63,644 nt of DNA from Conidiobolus incongruus B7586 (Eukaryota > Entomophthoromycota > Entomophthoromycetes > Entomophthorales > Conidiobolaceae): NCBI GenBank assembly GCA_000697335.1, contig JNEM01016258.1:1-63644 (forward strand), read 5' to 3'. Shown piece after piece: positions 49,557-63,644 of this stretch. The translations under genes and the position numbers were made by a program. The first letter of the stretch is position 1; the number at the start of each line of letters is the position of its first letter. The notes under the pieces are model-generated. The model did not search any database. It had not been told where the DNA came from and saw nothing but the letters and a program-made list of their open reading frames with translations.

Positions 49557-52500
49557 ACTTAAGTCAAAATTAAAATTCTTTTAATATTGCTCCCATATTT
49601 TTACTGCTAATATAATTTTTGACTCTTCACGATCCTTTCAGTCTTAAATTCAAGGAACAAAATAATATCAAAAAGTCCAAAAATTAACTTGATAAGTTTT
49701 ATGTGCAACTAAACTACAATAATTTTAACATTCTTTTTCAGTTTTCTAACTGATTTTCTAATCATATAACATTTTTAATATTATCATTATTATAAGCATG
49801 ACAAATATAAAAAATTTCTTTATATTTTTTGTACTATCAATAAACAAAATAAAAAAAAGTAACTAGTAAGATTTGTATTTCAATGGTTAGAATTTCTTTT
49901 AATTATATTCCATTTAAGGAACTAAATATTACATATAATTTTTAATGTCATTAGGATACAAAAACATAAATTATTATGTTTTTTCTTTTAGAGATAGTAA
50001 CTATAGCTGAACTTTTCTAGCAATGATTTAGATATTCTTACCCTTTTGTTATTGAAAAAGACAGAAAAGACTTTTTATATTTAAAAAATAATCAAGTTAA
50101 ATCTCATATCACTTTTATAACTTAATATAAAGCCTTTAAATCCTTTAAAAACACCTTCATCTCTATAACACTTTAATTATTATATTTTTAATTATTAAAT
50201 TATACTAATAGTTCATAATATATAAATTATTAATGTATTTTTGAAAATATTCATTAAATTTTATAATATTATTAATAAAAATTTTATAAAACTAGTAATA
50301 ATTTATTTTAAAACTTGTATTAAAATATTAAGTTTTTTTTTAAACATAAGTTTTGTAACTATTATGGTAGTCTTATAGGCTTTTATTTTCACCCTTAACT
50401 TTGTGGATTTACCTAAAGGATCATCAAATTCTTAATTTAGCCTTAATTATTATAAATAATATTATATTAAATTTAAATCTTTTGAGATAGAGAAAAAACT
50501 ATTAATGAATGATTTTGCAAAATAATATAGTAATTTATTTTGAGTTTTATGTAATTTCTAAAACCTATTGGTTTTTTCTTGAAAATGATTTATATATTAA
50601 TATTGAATATATATATATATATATATTGAATTTTAGATAAAATGATTTAATTTAATTAAATCCATTATTAATTCTATGTTTATTTTAAATTATGACATTA
50701 ATATCTATTTTTATTTAAGAATTAGAATGAATTGAATTATTTTAATATTTATAATCAATTCTTTATTTTTTTAACTTTTTATTGTCCTTTGCCTAATATT
50801 TCAATAATAGAAAATATTTTTCTCATTCTTTCAAGTATTTTTTATTTTATTTAACTATATAATAAATTACAAATAATAAAATAACCTTTATAAACTGCCC
50901 TCTTAGAATGTTTTTTCAAAGTTTTTAATAAGAAAAATAGGATTTATTTAATTTTTTTAAAATTTAAGATATAAATCTTTTCTATATTCTTAAAATTTAA
51001 CATATAATGGCTTTGTATAATTAATCTAATGAATTTTAAAATCTATTACTCTTATAATATAATTTGCATCTAAGATTCCAAATAATATTATAATAAAAGA
51101 ACCTTATTTTGAAATATCAAAATTGTAATTTAATATTATCTTTATTCTATTTTAAAATGATTTTTTATTAATATTACTTCAAATTCTCTATCTTATTGGC
51201 TTTAGCAAAAAGAATAATATTCATATATATTATTCAGTAAACTCAAATAATAATAGCTGATCTGATATTATATTATAAGTATAATTTGTAACTTATACCT
51301 AAATCAAAATCTTTTAATAATTAAAATATAAAATATAATAAAATATAAGATCAAATTGCTAAAAAGGGGCATAGTCTTCAGTTGCAGTAATTTTAGGTGG
51401 AATCAGTATTGTATAACTCAGCAGTTTCATCTTATAAGTGTTATTATATAATTTTCCTTAAATTTCATATTTAAATAATATTTAGTAAAATTTATTATTT
51501 TTAAGTAAAAGATATTTTATTTAAGATATCTCTTTAAATAAAACTGAATATATATATATATTTATGATAATTATAAGCAAGATATTAATATAAATATATA
51601 ATATAAAGTATTATAAATTTATATTACATTGTGATTGATATCTGAGATTCAATTAAACCATTAAAATTTGTGACAATTGGATTGTAAAAGAGAATTAGAA
51701 TGTGACACTTTTGTGTAGTATAATTGTTGTTTTTATTTTGGATTTTACTCTGTTATTAATTAAGAATTTATTAAATATCAGAAATTGGGTAATACCTGGA
51801 TCTACTTGGAGTCAGCATTTTTTATCATTTCTAGCTTCATCCTAATCTTTCAGGCTGGTTGATAATATTGCAACTTGTTTTTTTATTTTGAAGGCAAAAA
51901 AGTGAAAGTTATTCATATTTAACTAAGGATGATAATAGTGTGTTTAGTGATGTATTGTTTAGAGCTTAATACTATAATAAAACAATATCCAAGTATTTAT
52001 CTTAAAGGCGATAGTTTATCGAAGAATTGTTTAAATATTGATAAGTATTCTCACAACCAGTGAAAATTCCTGGAATAGTATTTAACCAAATGAATTTTTT
52101 CAAATTTTAATAATGAGAATTAATTAGCGATGATGTAAATTATGTTATATTATATTTAGCTGACCAATTCTAATGTCATGTTTATATTTATACAATGCAA
52201 TATGCTTGGCAAGAGTAGGTTAAATAATAATGTACCTTTAATTTATTAAAGTTGATTCAATAAATTATTCTAAAGATTATCCACTTGATGAGCATCTTGT
52301 AATTATGTTGGAAGTTGATAAAAAGTGATATGTATGTTTTGTAATAGTTGAATATAAAATATTTATACCATGTTAAATATGTTAATTTTATAATTACTGC
52401 GTTCATGATATATCAATGAAATGACGGATAAAATAAAATGTTAAATTGTCATTGTTTAAAATAAAAATAATTTTACTTGTAATTTATGCTTGGATTGTTA

Positions 52501-53508
52501 AATTTAACAATTTGACATAATAAATTACAAATTGAATATTTAGAGACCTTTTTTTACTGATGTGTATTCAAAATAGCAATGATTAATTTTAGAAAACTAA
52601 AATTTAAAAAAATAAATAAACAAGTATGTATTTTATAAAGAGTATTTAATAATAAATTCCACTATTGAATACCATGTAAAAATTACTTTCGTTATAAGTG
52701 AATATACTCTTTCAATTAATATATTTCAAAAAATACCTTAATTTTAACATGGATTAGTTTATTCTTTCATAAATGATTTTGTTAAGGGTATTTAATTAAT
52801 TTTTAATATCAATTTAAGGGTTAGCAAAAGTATTTAAGATACAAGTAGAGCATATTTGAAATAAATAAATTTATAAAATTATTTTTTTATCTAAATTATA
52901 AAAATATTTATAATATAAACGATCAAATATATAAGATGCTCTCTATCTATAGATATATTCATTTAAATATTTTACAATAAACAAATGAATATTAAAATTT
53001 ATGATTTAAAAGTGGAAATATATTAATTGATATTTATAGTATTGAGAAATATGAAAATTATTATTTTATATTATGAAATCAAATATTCAAGGAAGATCAA
53101 TTTATATATTGTCAAAATTCATAGTACTTAAGTTATCTATTATTCTTATTCGCTATTGAAAATATATTATAAACCAGAGGAATTTTATTACAAATTCTAT
53201 AAACTTTGTGAATTTATAGTATCAAGAAAATATTTGTAAATTCCAAATATATTGTAATTAGTTACTTATCAACCAATCAAAATTTTCATTTGTCATTTAG
53301 GTAATTCAGATAAAATATGAATAAATTCAGTAGCATTTATTCATTGTCACTATCTTTAATCAGTTTATTATTAACCATAACTTATTAGTTTTTATTCAAT
53401 ATAAAAACTGTTAGTTTATTTTAAATACAAAATACAGTCTTAATATTAATTATTTAATACTCAAAAAATTTTATCAATTAATAAACTGATTATTATTACG
53501 TCATCAAG
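49557..53508. other. Long AT-rich region upstream of dynein
   Basis: No coding gene was found in almost 4 kb. Microsatellite (AT)n at 50605-50625. Two GC-richer patches, about 51364-51440 and 51790-51875, have no open frame. The second shares CTTTCAGG..TGGT.GATA with the core of the dispersed repeat and could be a third, heavily decayed copy. The last few hundred bases should hold the dynein promoter. Confidence 0.45.
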
Positions 53509-56500
53509 ATGGAAGAAGATATCAGTTTACCCTCTACTCCCATCGATGCTAATCCTCCAAACCCTGCACCTCTAACCGAAGGGGATCCCGCAGTATTGTT
53601 GGATTTTATTGTCAAGATTTTACCTTATACTTTAGATGCAGCTCCCATGGATTTAGATCTATCTTTGAAAGTTTATTCAGACACTTTGGATCAATGCCAT
53701 AAATTCTGTAACGACGTTCAAACTCCTGCACTTTATATCGTCAAACAATTACCTTCTGGAGGTATAAGTAAGTAACTTTTAACTTTTTTAATCTGCTATA
53801 TACTTTTTAAATTTTCATTTTTGATTCAAAATTAAAATCCAAGTATGAATATTTGTTTCTATTGAATACATCAACAGTTTTGTATTTCCAATATTTATAA
53901 CATTGTTATTTTATAGTCATGGAATAGGAATATTAAAATCCGATTTTAATTTTTAGGTGATGATGGAACTGGATACACCTATTCAGCTGAAACTGAGCTA
54001 AAATACTCTTTCAATCATGCTGGAACGCTTGCTTTAATCAAGAAAGCCCAACATATTGATACTACCCGTTCTATTCAATCTCAACTTCAATTTATCAACC
54101 TCCCTGGTCCCGCTAATGATCCCACTAATCCTTATGAGGCACTTCACTCTTATCTTCACCATGCCGTCAGCCCCTTTTTCAACGCTTTTGTAAGTGCTAA
54201 AACTTCTCAAGAAAGCGCTGCGAAAAAAGAAGATACATCATTGAGTACTGGTATTCCTCTAACTCAAAAGAAGTTTGCCGAATTAGAGCTTTCTCTATTA
54301 CATCTTCAACAAAATGTTGACATTCCTGAAGTATCGCTAGTCATTCATCCATTAGTTCAAAAGGCTGTTCAAGAATGTCAATTGAAAAAGACTAAAGTCA
54401 CTGTTGAGGCGATTGATTCTGAATTGTTATCTGACACAACTTTTCTCAACAAACTACAAGGTGATGTAAATAGTTGGATCAAAGAAATTCAGAAAGTCAC
54501 TAAATTGTCCCGCGATCCAACTAACGGTTCCGCATTGCAAGAAATCAATTTCTGGTTAAATATGGAACAAGCTTTGGAGAAAATTGATCACCAATTGAAG
54601 AGTGATGAAATTGTCCTCACTATGGATATCCTTAAAAACGCTAAAAGATTCCACGCCACCGTCAGTTTTATGGCAGATACAGGTTTGAATGAAGCATCTG
54701 ACCGTGTATTTAAATATAACCAATTGATGAAAGAATTCCCTATCAATGAACTTTTATCAGCCCCTGATATTGAAGGAATGTGCGATGCACTTGTTCAGAT
54801 ATTCAATCATTTGAACAAAAAGTTAAAGATCAGTCCATATCCAGTTAAAAGAGCTTTATACTTCGTAGAATCTATTTCAAGAGATTTTAACGATCAACTA
54901 TTGAAAATATTGAATACTCGTCGATTAATGTATATCGATTATAAAGAATTCGAATCTTTAATGATATTAGTTGAAGAGCTATTCAAAACCTGGGATGATA
55001 TGATCAAAGAATTTACTACCGTTGGTAGGGATATCATTAGAAAGCGATCTGAAAAGTTTTTCTTGCTAAAGTTTAATTTTGCACACACCAAATTGCAAGA
55101 AAGATTGCTTTTTATCAAGAATTTCCGTCATCAAGATGATCAACTTCAAACTACAATTATTCAAGTCATGGCTCAACCCAGCAACTTTAAGCGATTCAAT
55201 AATAACGATATCACTTTGGCTGAAGAATCTATGTCAATTACTGATCTAAACGCTGTTGAAGAAGTTCGACAAGCTTATGAAATTGTCAAGCATGTCGATG
55301 TATTAGACGTTACTCCTGAAGGTACCGAAACTTGGGTTGCTGCCGAAGCTTCCTACAACGAAAAAGTATCCAAAGTAGAAAACCAAATTATCTCTAAACT
55401 AAGGGACAGATTGGCCACTGCTAAAAATGCCAATGAAATGTTTAGAGTGTTTTCTAAATTTAATGCTCTTTTCGTTAGACCCAAGATTCGTGGTGCTATT
55501 CAAGAATACCAAACTCAATTAATTGAAAGTGTCAAGAAGGATATCCAAGCCCTTCACGATAAATTCAAGTTACAATATAGGAACACTGAAGCTAATCATA
55601 TGAGCCAACTTAGAGATATTCCCAACGTTTCAGGTACTATTATTTGGGTGAAGCAAATTGAGCGTCAATTATCACAATATATGAAGCGTGTTGAAGACGT
55701 CCTTGGTAAAGGCTGGGAACAGTATGCCGATGGACAAAAACTCGACTATGAATCAAATAGCTTCCGCAAAAAATTAGATACCAAACCCATTTGCGACAAT
55801 TGGATTGCTGAAATTCAACAAAGAGACCTCCAAATTTCTGGAAGAATTTTCAACGTCACAAAAAATAGAGCCCAGAATAACGAGTATGTCTTGGGTATTA
55901 ATTTCGATCCTCAAGTTATTACCTTATTTAAAGAAACAAGAAATTTGATCTTATTGGGACATACCATCCCACACTCCATTCGTAACTGGGCTAAAGATGC
56001 TAAGAGAGTTTATCCTTTTGCTGTCAGTTTGATGGAAACTGTTCGTACATATGCTCAAGTTGTTCATAGAATCCAAACCAATCCTCAAGTTGCTACTTTG
56101 GTATCCAGTTATTATAAGGATGTTCAAGACTTGATTGCTAAGGGTATCAATCTCCGTTGGGATTTCCTTATTAATACTTATGATACTCATCGTCTGTCAT
56201 ACAGTTTAACTGGTGGAGGTGCGGCAGTTGCTGAAAGTACCCACTTTGAATTTGTCCAAAAATTCGCTTCCATGGTTTCATTACTTCAAGAAAAGGTTGA
56301 ATCTGTACTTAGCACAAATAGTGAAATCAACTCAATTCTCAAGAAATTAGAATCTTGCCCCTACCAAAAGGAAGAACTTCAAAGTTACTTGGATCAAATT
56401 CAAGCGTTCATCGATCGTCTCAACTTTGAATCCTATTCTAATTTAGAATCCTGGGTTAGCTATCTAAACGAACAGGTCGAAGGTGTTTTCCTTACTAGAT

Positions 56501-59500
56501 TACAAAGTGCTTTGAAAGCTTGGATTACTGAATTTTTATCTTCAAGAAAGGAAAATGCTTTAGCTAACCAAGTGAATGAAAAATCAATTAGTCGCCTTCG
56601 TCGCAAATTGTTAGACAGTCAAGTTGTTGAAGAGGAAACCACTGAAAAGGTCGAATATAAACCTTCTTTACCTGTTCTGATTCATGAAATTTTGATTCAA
56701 AACCAGGTCATGTACCTTGAACCTCCTATTGAACAAGCTAGATCCACTTGGTACTCTGAGTTGCATAATTGGCTTTCTACTATTTGCTACCTACCGAGAC
56801 TTCAAGGAGCTCGTTATGAGCTTAAAGCAAATAATGATGAAGAAGACCCTCGCAAATCCACATTCATTAGTCTTCTCACTCAAATTGAAGATGATTCTCT
56901 CCAAAAGGCGTATAATGCAATTGAATCCAAATCACAAGAAGTTCTTGATTATGTAAATATTTGGCTTCAATACCAATCTCTTTGGGATTTGGAAACTGAG
57001 TTCGTTTATCAACAATTAGGTGATGATCTCTTTAAATGGCAGCAGATCATTTCTGAAATTAAAAAAGCTAGAAATACTTTTGACAACTCTGAAACTAACA
57101 AATCCTTCGGTGCTATTATCATTGATTACGAACAAGTTCAAAGTAAAGTCAATTCTAAGTATGATCAATGGCAAAAGGAAATCCTTAAAGAGTTTGGAAG
57201 TAGGTTGGGTCAAGGAATGAAAGAGTTCCATTCTTCAGTATCAAAATCTAGAGTCGAATTAGAACAATTTTCAATTGAAACAAATACTACTTCTGAAACT
57301 GTTACTTTCATTACCTTCGTTCAAGATTTAAAGCGTAAGGTTAAGAAGTGGACTTCAGATGTTGAACTCTTCCGTCAAGGTCAAAAGACTTTGGAACGTC
57401 AACGTTATCAATTCCCTTCTGATTGGTTGTACGTGGATCAAGTAGATGGTGAATGGAGTGCTTTCAATGAAATCCTTAGCCGTAAAAACTCATCCATACA
57501 AGACCAAGTCGCTAGCTTGCAAATGAAGATTATTGCTGAAGACAAAGTTGTCGCTCAAAAGATTACTGACATTGTTGCAGAGTGGGATCAGAATAAGCCC
57601 ATTCAAGGCAATATCAAGCCTGACATTGCTAATAATACTTTGAGCATCTTTGAAGGTAGACTTACCAGACTAAAACAAGAGTTTGTTCAAGTAAGTCAAG
57701 CTAAGGAAGCCTTGGACCTTGCTTCTACTACGGACGACCGCTTGGATCCTATCTTGGAAGAATTACAAGACCTTAAAGCTGTATGGATTGCTTTATCCAA
57801 AGTATGGGGTACTTTGTTCGAAGTTCGTGATATTCCTTGGGCCTCTGTTGTCCCTCGTAAAATTCGTCAAAGTTTAGATCAGTTACTCAATGAAACCAAC
57901 CAAATGCCAAGCCGAATGAGACAATATGCTGCTTTTGAATACATCCAAGATACCTTGAAATCTTACCTCAAAATCAATTTACTTTTGGGTGATTTGAAAT
58001 CTGAAGCTTTGAGAGAGCGTCATTGGAAGAATCTGTTCAAACTTCTTAAAGTTGAAGGTAAATTTTTATTGAGTGAAATGACTTTGGGTAACCTTTGGGA
58101 TCTCGATCTCAAGAAAAACGAATCTATTGTTAGAGAAGTCATCGTTGTTGCTCAAGGTGAAATGGCTTTGGAAGAATTCTTAAGACAAGTGAGAGAAACT
58201 TGGACTGGGTATTCTCTCGAATTGGTTAATTATCAAAACAAATGTCGCTTAATCAAGGGATGGGACGAGTTGATGGCCAAATGTAGCGAAAATCTCAACT
58301 CTTTGACTGCTATGAAGATGTCTCCATATTATAAAGTATTTGAAGAAGAAGCTTCAGGATGGGAAGACAAGTTGAATCGTATACATGTTCTCTTCTTTGA
58401 TGTTTGGATTGATGTTCAACGTCAATGGGTTTATTTGGAAGGAATCTTTACTGGAAGTGCTGACATCAAGCATCTTCTTCCTATGGAAACTTCTAGATTT
58501 CAAAATATTAATACTGAATTCTTGGCTGTGATGAAGAAGGTATACAAGGCTCCTTTCGTTCTTGACGTCCTCAACATTCCCAATATTTTGAAATCTTTGG
58601 AAAGATTGAAAGATTTGTTGAGCAAAATCCAAAAAGCTCTTGGTGAATATTTGGAAAAAGAAAGATCTTCTTTCCCTCGTTTCTACTTTGTTGGTGACGA
58701 AGATCTTCTAGAAATTATTGGTAATAGCAAGGATGTCGTCAGAATTCAAAAGCATTTCAAGAAGATGTTTGCTGGTATTGCAAATATCATCCTAAGCCCC
58801 GAAGCTACAGAAATATTGGGTATGGCTTCCAAAGAAGGTGAAGAAGTTATCTTCAAAAAGCCTGTTTCTATTAAAGACAATCCTCGTATCAATGATTGGT
58901 TGACGTTGCTTGAAAAAGAAATGAAGAATACCTTGGCACTTTTGTTAGCTGATTCGATTAACGAAATCAAGCAAATTTACTTGGCTCAAGATTTATCTGC
59001 TGAAGCATTTATTCAATGGATTGATAAATACCCTGCTCAACTCGTTGTTCTCGCTTTACAATATATTTGGACTAAAACTGTTGAAGAATCCTTGGAGAAA
59101 TCTTCAGGTGACGTTAATAATTTAAGTCACTTTGATTACCCCTCTAGCTTGGTTGAACGAGGTTTAACAGTTCTTGCTGATACTGTATTGACTGATTTGC
59201 ACGTAACCAAGCGTAAGAAGTGTGAACATTTGATCACTGAATTAGTCCATCAAAGAGATGTGATTCGTTTACTCATAAAAAACAAGGTGATCAACCCTAA
59301 GGATTTCAACTGGCTTTATCAAATGAGATTCTACTTTGATCCTTCTGCAGAAAAGGCTGTTGATAATCTTGTTATCAAGATGGCCAATGCTAACTTCTTC
59401 TACGGATATGAATATCTCGGTGTTCCTGACAGATTGGTTCAGACTCCTTTGACTGATCGTTGTTACTTGACATTGACTCAAGCTTTAGAGAGTAGATTAG

Positions 59501-62500
59501 GTGGTTCTCCCTTCGGACCTGCTGGTACTGGTAAAACAGAGTCTGTCAAAGCATTGGGTGTTCAACTTGGTCGTTTTGTATTGGTATTCTGTTGTGATGA
59601 AAACTTTGATTTCCAAGCAATGGGTCGTATTTTCGTCGGACTTTGCCAAGTTGGTGCTTGGGGTTGTTTTGATGAGTTCAACAGATTGGAAGAAAAGATT
59701 CTTAGTGCCGTTTCACAACAAATTCAAACTATTCAGTTGGGATTGAAATCTCTTCAATCTAATCCTAATACTGAGATTGATTTGGTTGGTAAGAGCGTAA
59801 AGATTCACGGAGACACTGGTATTTTCATTACCATGAATCCCGGTTATGCCGGACGTTCTAATCTTCCAGACAATTTGAAGAAATTGTTCAGATCTATGGC
59901 TATGACCAAGCCTGATAGAGAACTCATTGCCCAAGTTATGCTTTACTCTCAAGGTTTCAGAAGTGCAGAATTATTGGCTTCAAAGGTTGTACCCCTCTTT
60001 GTTCTGTGTTCAGAACAGCTCTCTCCACAATCTCATTATGATTTTGGTCTCCGTGCTTTGAAGAGTGTACTGGTTAGTGCTGGTAACTTGAAGCGTGATA
60101 GATTGGCTAAGTTGAGACAAGCTATTGAATCTGGTGAATCTCCGGAATCTCTTTCCAGTATTTCTGAAGGTCTCCCTGAACAAGAAATTTTGATTCAGAG
60201 TGTCAGAGAAACATTAGTTCCCAAGTTGGTTTCTGATGATATTCCTCTTCTTAAGAGTTTGATGTCCGATGTCTTCCCTGGTGTTGAATACTGCCCTGTC
60301 GATTTAGACAAATTGAAGGAAGCTATCCATCAAGTCTGTCAAGAACGTAGATTGGTTGTCGAAGAAGCTTGGTTAGAAAAGGTTATCCAATTGTATCAGA
60401 TTCAAAATATTCACCACGGTCTCATGATGGTTGGACCTTCTGGTAGTGGTAAATCAGTTGCTTGGCAAGTACTTTTAACTGCTTTAGAACGAGTTGAAAA
60501 CGTTGAAGGTGTTCCTTACGTCATCGATCCTAAAGCCATGTCCAAAGAAGCTCTTTACGGTTCCTTAGATCCAACTACCAGAGAATGGACTGATGGTTTG
60601 TTTACTCATATTTTACGTAAGATTTTGGATAATGTTCGTGGTGAAAATCTTAAACGTCACTGGATCATCTTTGATGGTGATGTCGATCCTGAATGGGTAG
60701 AAAACTTGAACAGTGTATTGGATGATAATAGATTGCTTACTTTACCTAATGGTGAACGTCTTAATTTGCCACCTAATGTTCGCGTTATGTTTGAAGTTGA
60801 GAATTTACAATATGCTACCCTTGCTACTGTCAGTCGTTGTGGTATGGTTTGGTTCAGTGATGATATTGTCACACTTCCAATGTTATTCTCCAACTATCTC
60901 CAAACTTTGTCTACAGTTCCCCTTAGCGGAGAAGGTGATGATGATGGCGGTGTAGATAGCACTGATTCTACCTCTAGTAGAATGGCTACTCAACTTGCTT
61001 GTGTCAAATTATTAGAACCATTCTTCCAAGAAGGTAACTTAGTAGCCAAATGCCTAGATCACGCCTCTACTCTTACCCACATCATGGATTTTACACCTAT
61101 GAGAGCTCTCAATACTCTCTTTTCTTTGATTAATAAGGCTGTTCGCAACATTATCACCTATAATAATCAACACCCAGATTTCCCAATGACCGGTGATCAT
61201 TTTGAAAATTATATTGTCAGAAAATTGATTCTTTCTATCGTTTGGAGTTTCTCAGGTGATTCTAAATTGGATTATCGTGCTGAATTAGGTGATTTTGTCA
61301 GAGGCATTACTACTGTAGACATGCCTGTTCTAGAAGCTGGAGGCTCTATCATTGACTATGATGTTTCTATCAACGATGGTGAATGGGTACTATGGCAAAC
61401 CAAGGTCCCTACTATCGAAATTGAAACTCACACTGTTTCACAAGCCGATGTTGTTGTTCCTACTATTGATACAGTTAGACATGAAGAAGTATTGTACAGT
61501 TGGCTTTCTGAACACAAACCTCTTCTTCTCTGTGGTCCTCCCGGCTCTGGTAAGACTATGACTTTATTTAGTGCCCTTCGTAAGTTGCCTGATATGGAAG
61601 TCGTCGGTCTTAACTTCTCAAGTGCTACTACACCTGAATTAATTATGAAAACATTTGAGCAATATTGTGAATATCGTAAGACCCCTAATGGTGTTCTCTT
61701 GTCACCTACCATGTTAGGTAGATGGCTAGTTGTATTCTGTGATGAAATCAATTTGCCCGCTACTGACAAGTATGGTACTCAACGTGTTATCTCTTTCTTG
61801 AGACAGCTAATTGAACATGGTGGTTATTGGAGAACTTCTGACAAATCCTGGGTTCAATTAGAACGTATTCAATTTGTTGGCGCTTGTAATCCACCTACTG
61901 ATCCTGGTCGTGTTCCTTTATCTCATCGTTTCATGCGTCACGCTCCCTTAGTTATGGTAGATTATCCTGGTGAGATTTCACTCAACCAGATTTACTCTAC
62001 ATTTGCTAGAGCCATGTTAAAGGTTGTTCCCGAGCTTCGTGGTCATACCCAGGCTTTGACTGCTGCTATGGTCGATCTCTATTTGGCTTCGCAGAAACGA
62101 TTTACCCCAGATATTCAAGCTCATTATATCTACTCTCCTCGTGAATTAACCAGATGGATGAGAGGTATTTACGAAGCCATTAAACCCATGGAAACTCTTT
62201 CATTGGAAGGCTTAATTCGTATCTGGGCTCATGAAGCACTTCGTTTGTTCCAAGATCGTTTAGTTACTGATGAAGAACGTAAATGGACTGATGATGCCAT
62301 TGATGAAATTGCTATGAAACACTTCCCTCAATTGGATAAGGAAGAAGCCTTAGCAAGACCTATTCTCTTCTCCAACTGGTTAAGTAAGCATTATATTCCA
62401 GTTTCTCGTGAAGAGCTTAGAGATTACACTAAAGCTCGTCTCAAAGTTTTCTATGAAGAAGAACTTGATGTTCCTTTGGTTCTTTTCAATGATGTACTTG

Positions 62501-63644
62501 ACCATGTTCTCAGAATTGACCGTGTCTTCCGCCAAATGCAAGGTCACTTGTTACTTATTGGTGTTAGTGGAAGTGGTAAAACCACTCTTTCAAGATTTGT
62601 TGCTTGGATGAACGGTTTAAGTGTATTCCAAATTAAAGCCCACAACAAGTATACTGGTGATGATTTCGATGAAGATCTCAGAACTGTGCTCAGAAGAGCT
62701 GGTTGCAAGGGTGAAAAGATTTGTTTCATTATGGATGAATCTAACGTCCTCGATTCCGGTTTCTTAGAACGTATGAATACCTTGCTTGCCAATGCCGAAG
62801 TTCCAGGTCTGTTCGAAGGCGATGAATATTCATCATTAATGACACAATGTAAAGAAGCTGCTTCTAAGGAAGGTCTAATGCTTGATAGTGGTGATGAATT
62901 ATACAAGTGGTTCACACAACAAGTTATGAAGAATCTTCACGTTGTCTTCACAATGAACCCCCCCGAAGGTGGCTTGGCTTCCCGTGCCGCAACTTCTCCT
63001 GCCTTGTTCAATCGTTGTGTACTGGACTGGTTTGGTGATTGGTCAGATCAGGCCTTCTTCCAGGTTGGTAGTGAATTTACTCATAACTTGGATCTTGATT
63101 TACAAAATTTCGAATGCCCTACTGAAGCCCAAATTGTTTATTCAGGCCTTTCACTTCCTGCAAGTCATAGAGAATTGGTTGTCAATGCTTTTGTATACAT
63201 TCATCAAACCTTGTATGAAATTAATGCTAAATTAAGTAAGCGTCAAGGCCGTCACAACCATGTTACTCCTAGACATTACTTGGATTTCATTAACCATTAT
63301 GTGAAATTATACCACGAAAAACGTGATGATCTTGAAGAGCAGCAGCGTCACTTAAATATTGGTTTGGACAAATTGAAGGATACTGTCGTCAAGGTTGAAG
63401 AACTAAGAAAGAGTTTGGCCGTCAAGAAAACTGAACTTGAAGCTAAAAATGTTGAAGCTAATGAAAAGCTTAAGAAGATGGTTGCTGATCAACAAGAAGC
63501 CGAACAAAAGAAAGCTGAGACCATTAAGATTCAAAGCGAACTTGAGGTTAAAAACAAAGCTATTGCCGAGCGCAAGACTATTGTCATGGAAGATTTGGCT
63601 AAAGCTGAACCAGCTGTCATTGAAGCTCAAAACAGTGTCAGAAA
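53509..63644 (+). CDS. DYN1: Cytoplasmic dynein 1 heavy chain, partial (3' end beyond window)
   Basis: Exon 1 is 53509-53767, the intron is 53768-53956, and exon 2 runs from 53957 past the window end. About 3,315 codons are visible of an expected 4,100-4,700. The N-terminal tail and linker are followed by the AAA ring. P-loops are GPAGTGKT (AAA1, near residue 1940), GPSGSGKS (AAA2, near 2246), GPPGSGKT (AAA3, near 2613) and GVSGSGKT (AAA4, near 2955). Walker B boxes are CFDEFNR (AAA1), FCDEINLP (AAA3) and IMDESN (AAA4). The sequence stops in the first coiled coil of the microtubule-binding stalk ([20 protein letters not shown]). P-loop spacing matches cytoplasmic rather than axonemal dynein by position, compared with human DYNC1H1. 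The motor carries cargo, nuclei and spindles toward microtubule minus ends. Notable is the unbroken second exon of at least 9.7 kb in a genome whose other long genes are intron-rich. Confidence 0.96.

Noticed and set aside
55951-63630. Many 60-120 codon frames on both strands inside the dynein gene
   Set aside because: The continuous dynein frame from 53957 to the window end explains this region; the small frames are out of frame or antisense.

Overview
The window looks like nuclear DNA of a fungus. The support is two secreted GH18 chitinases with C-terminal chitin-binding modules, two Cch1-type calcium channels, a Caf120/Skg3-like PH protein, a fungal-type seipin and a cytoplasmic dynein heavy chain. 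Spliceosomal introns are frequent and mostly 45-200 bp (GT...AG, often TTTAG or CAG at the 3' end). Genes are moderately AT-rich and intergenic DNA is extremely AT-rich. The clade cannot be fixed from sequence alone. The intron density argues against a budding yeast, and I lean weakly towards an early-diverging (zygomycete-grade) fungus.

Layout: seipin (+, 2082-3807); a 3.4 kb spacer with two tRNA-like islands and one copy of a dispersed repeat; a tandem chitinase pair (+, 7171-8475 and 9733-11064); tRNA-Arg(ACG) (+, 11316-11388); Caf120/Skg3-like PH protein (-, 11839-15319); CCH1 copy 1 (-, 17543-23716); an 8 kb extremely AT-rich block with a mutated Tc1/mariner element nested inside one of two tandem repeats; CCH1 copy 2 (-, 31948-38171); GRAM-TBC RabGAP of the TBC1D8/9 type (+, 41029-44831); a single-pass membrane protein with a cytosolic SH3 domain (-, 45316-47116); a 6.4 kb spacer with a second, inverted copy of the dispersed repeat and a possible LTR fossil; and cytoplasmic dynein heavy chain (+, from 53509, running off the end).

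Exon-intron structures were rebuilt by eye for every spliced gene. All reading-frame sums close: seipin 500 aa, Caf120-like 1,120 aa, Cch1 copies 1,854 and 1,867 aa, TBC protein 1,141 aa, SH3 protein about 494 aa. Several themes link the genes: cell-wall turnover (chitinases), calcium entry (Cch1), membrane and vesicle traffic (TBC, dynein, seipin) and polarity or signalling at the surface (SH3 protein). I see no operon-like or cluster logic.

The most notable points are the tandem CCH1 pair with identical 13-exon architecture and a Q/E/E/E selectivity filter, and the mariner element whose transposase has lost conserved residues by changes that all read as C-to-T or G-to-A. That resembles repeat-induced point mutation. 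The inverted dispersed repeat about 42.5 kb apart is also notable.
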